NCBI GenBank assembly: GCA_900770875.1
Contig: CAAGLV010000142.1
Location: 1 to 6,794 of the forward strand
Source: Flavobacteriales bacterium
Lineage (GTDB): Bacteria; Bacteroidota; Bacteroidia; Flavobacteriales; Weeksellaceae
DNA length: 6,794 nt
Direction of reading: 5' to 3'
In this document: piece after piece, positions 5,124 to 6,794 of the stretch
Position numbering within the stretch: the stretch's first letter is position 1
Layout: each line of letters opens with the position of its first letter
Program-made: the position numbers and the translations under genes
The notes under the pieces: generated by a model
Databases searched by the model: none
What the model was told of the DNA's origin: nothing
Seen by the model: the letters and a program-made list of their open reading frames with translations, nothing else

Positions 5124-6308
5124 ATGGAAATCAACAAACCTAAATTATGGACAAGCAGTTTTATTTTTGCTTGTTTTGCAAACTTATTAACTGGTATTGC
5201 ATTTTATCAAATAAGTGTAACTTTACCTTTTTATATACTCGAATATTTTCATGTCGATCAATCAGTAATGACGTATGTTTTATCGTCTTACGTAATAGCT
5301 TCTTTATTGATTCGATTCTTTTCGGGTTTTATCGTCGACAGCTTTTCTCGTAAAAAAGTTTACATTTTATCATTTATTGTATTTGTTTCATTGTTCTTTG
5401 GCTATGCTATTGCAACAAGTATTATCTTTTTATTTGTTTTAAGATTTGCACATGGATTAGCTTGGGGATTAATTACAACTTCTAGCAATACGTTGGCTAT
5501 AGATTTATTGCCTTCAAAAAGAAGAGGAGAAGGAATTGGCTATTATGGATTAATGTCTACATTGGCAATGTCGGTTGGTCCGATAGTTGGGATGTATATT
5601 TACGAAAATTACGAATTTAACAATATATTTTATTCAGCATTATTTTTTGGCATTATCGGTATTATATTCGCGTTGTTTATTAAAGATCCGAATAAGAAAA
5701 TTATAAAAAACGACAAGGTAAAAATGCCAATTTCTTTGGATCGATTTATATTAGTTAAAGCAATACCATTAGCTATAAATGTATTATTGTTAGAAATTAC
5801 TTATGGTGCTTTATATACATTTGGCGTAATGTATGGTAAAAATTTAAATATTGCTGCTGCAAGTTATATGTTTTTAAGTATAGCTTTTGGTATAGCATCT
5901 TCGCGTATTTTTAGTGGGAAATTAATTGATAAAGGATGGATTAATCAAGTCAATTTACTTGGTATTTTTACAATTGGATTAGGATATTTTTTAATCAATT
6001 ATCCCGTAAACCAAGCGTTATATTTTATCGGTGCTTATTTTATTGGCCTAGGATTTGGCGTCTCCATTCCGGCATTTCAAACTCAATTTATGAATATGAC
6101 AACTGCAGCAAAAAGAGGCTCTGCAAATTCTACTTTTTTTATTGCAATAGATTTGGGTATCGGAATAGGGATGATTGCTTCTGGAACTTATGTTTCTAAA
6201 TTCGGATTTGATTATCTATTTTTAATCACATCAATTATCTGTTTTCTTGCATTAATCTATTATTACTTTATTTCGAAACCTTTGTATAATCGCAGTAAGA
6301 TAACTTAA
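5124..6308 (+). CDS. Major facilitator superfamily transporter
   Basis: The 394 residues and about 12 hydrophobic segments fit a standard inner-membrane MFS carrier, probably proton-driven. MFS motif A is present between helices 2 and 3 as GFIVDSFSRKKV (68-79). R107 in LRFAHGLAWG (106-115) is the motif B arginine of helix 4, and MSVGPIVG (149-156) resembles the motif C of 12-helix drug:proton antiporters. A charged loop KDPNKKIIKNDKVK (187-200) marks the break between the two halves, and SGKLIDKG (264-271) is the weak motif A repeat of the second half. The start MEINKPKLWTSSF is the usual short cytosolic N-terminus. Substrate is unknown; the phosphorylase upstream makes nucleoside uptake conceivable, but the motifs look more like an efflux pump. 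No separate promoter fits between the terminator and the ATG, so expression may depend on read-through or on a promoter overlapping the terminator. Confidence 0.9.
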   Translation: MEINKPKLWTSSFIFACFANLLTGIAFYQISVTLPFYILEYFHVDQSVMTYVLSSYVIASLLIRFFSGFIVDSFSRKKVYILSFIVFVSLFFGYAIATSIIFLFVLRFAHGLAWGLITTSSNTLAIDLLPSKRRGEGIGYYGLMSTLAMSVGPIVGMYIYENYEFNNIFYSALFFGIIGIIFALFIKDPNKKIIKNDKVKMPISLDRFILVKAIPLAINVLLLEITYGALYTFGVMYGKNLNIAAASYMFLSIAFGIASSRIFSGKLIDKGWINQVNLLGIFTIGLGYFLINYPVNQALYFIGAYFIGLGFGVSIPAFQTQFMNMTTAAKRGSANSTFFIAIDLGIGIGMIASGTYVSKFGFDYLFLITSIICFLALIYYYFISKPLYNRSKIT

Positions 6309-6314
6309 ATATTG

Positions 6315-6621
6315 AAGTATTAATTTAACATAATTTGATATTTTTAACCAAAATAAGCTCATTATTATGATATTTTTAGTTTTAAATTGATGCCAAAACA
6401 GGTTTTATTTTCATTACATTGATTATCAGTAGAATATATTTTTGCTCAATTTTCTATGTACATAGCAATAAAATGCAAGAATAAACAAGCTTATAATTTA
6501 TATTATTAGTAAGATTTATACAAAATTACCAACTTAACGATTTATATGAATTCTTTTATTTTTCGTATTCGAATAAATGATAACAAATATATTTTATATT
6601 AAAGTATTAATTTAACATAAT
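6315..6621. repeat. Direct repeat pair A, 20 bases, copies at 6315-6334 and 6602-6621
   Basis: AAGTATTAATTTAACATAAT occurs identically at both positions, 287 bases apart start to start. The flanks differ. Exact 20-base identity is unlikely by chance even at this A+T content. Each copy precedes a copy of repeat B. Confidence 0.75.
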
Positions 6622-6753
6622 GATGTAAATATTACATAAATAGAAGGATATTGAACTTTTAATACAATTATTTTATCTATTAATTGGTTATTTGATATTT
6701 AAGTGTTTGGTAATTAATCGTTTAGGTAGATTTATAATCAGTAGAATAAATTT
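6425..6753. repeat. Direct repeat pair B, 17 bases, copies at 6425-6441 and 6737-6753
   Basis: ATCAGTAGAATA followed by T or A and then ATTT is present twice with one mismatch, 312 bases apart. The second copy ends in TAAATTTG (6747-6754), an exact -7 promoter consensus; the first reads TATATTTTTG, two bases longer. This suggests a duplicated regulatory segment that has diverged. Confidence 0.6.
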
Positions 6754-6794
6754 GATGGATTAAAAAATCCATCAAAATTTTGATGGATTTTTTA
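6754..6794. terminator. Likely bidirectional terminator with an alternative hairpin
   Basis: GATGGATT at 6754-6761, its complement AATCCATC at 6766-6773 and GATGGATT again at 6782-6789. The last two, with AAAATTTT between them, form a perfect 24-base palindrome that is followed by T-runs on both strands (6788-6793 on plus; the A-run 6762-6767 read on minus). The first two form a separate hairpin with an AAAA loop. The hairpins share the middle arm and exclude each other. Confidence 0.7.

Larger units (their letters stand above)
6309..6794. other. 486-base A+T-rich stretch with no recognisable gene
   Basis: Only very short frames exist here, for example a 10-codon frame starting near 6389 and a 17-codon one near 6456, none with homology I recognise. 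No tRNA or known structured RNA was identified and no clear terminator directly follows the transporter stop. It contains two short direct-repeat pairs, a perfect 12-base palindrome CTATGTACATAG (6454-6465) and the hairpins at the right edge, described separately. Confidence 0.6.

Noticed and set aside
5147..5353. 68-codon plus-strand frame inside the MFS gene
   Set aside because: It is fully contained in the transporter gene in another frame, is rich in Cys, Phe and Ser in a way typical of a shifted hydrophobic gene, and has no recognisable domain.
6454..6465. Perfect palindrome CTATGTACATAG
   Set aside because: It is only 12 bases, single copy and not placed at a promoter. It could be a binding site but nothing else supports this.
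6389..6509. Short frames in the right intergenic region (10 and 17 codons)
   Set aside because: They are very short, have no family resemblance or clear promoter, and frames of this size are expected by chance.

Overview
The window looks like chromosomal DNA of a Bacteroidota bacterium, most likely a flavobacterium. The evidence is the high A+T content, A-rich leaders without Shine-Dalgarno sequences, several matches to the Bacteroidota promoter pattern (TTTG, about 19 bases, TAnnTTTG), and the lineage style of the proteins. Genus cannot be fixed from the sequence alone. There are no tRNA, rRNA, CRISPR or insertion sequence features. The genes appear intact except cobS, which runs off the left edge.

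Left part (1-1840, minus strand): a cobalamin nucleotide-loop operon. cobT is followed by cobS with a four-base ATGA overlap. The roughly 230-base leader in front of cobT carries a cobalamin riboswitch aptamer, then two overlapping hairpins that could be its expression platform. CobT makes alpha-ribazole phosphate and CobS joins alpha-ribazole to adenosylcobinamide-GDP, so the end product probably represses its own operon.

Middle (1890-3607, plus strand): a divergent GNAT acetyltransferase gene of the phosphinothricin/amino-acid acetyltransferase type, with its own promoter and two candidate terminators. Next is a compact two-gene unit with a near-perfect promoter and a strong terminator: a 79-residue protein of unrecognised family overlapping by 13 bases a 242-residue zeta-toxin-like P-loop kinase. 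The layout is that of a type II toxin-antitoxin module, and the small protein is the least understood item here.

Right part (3700-6308, plus strand): a bacterial SUI1/eIF1-like protein behind a leader with hairpins and an 11-codon open frame, then a uridine phosphorylase-type nucleoside phosphorylase, then a 12-helix MFS transporter that starts 7 bases after a strong terminator. Whether the transporter is a nucleoside or drug carrier cannot be told.

Right edge (6309-6794): 486 bases without a recognisable gene. It holds two short direct-repeat families in the same order and ends in a triple 8-mer arrangement that can form two exclusive hairpins, one of them a likely bidirectional terminator.
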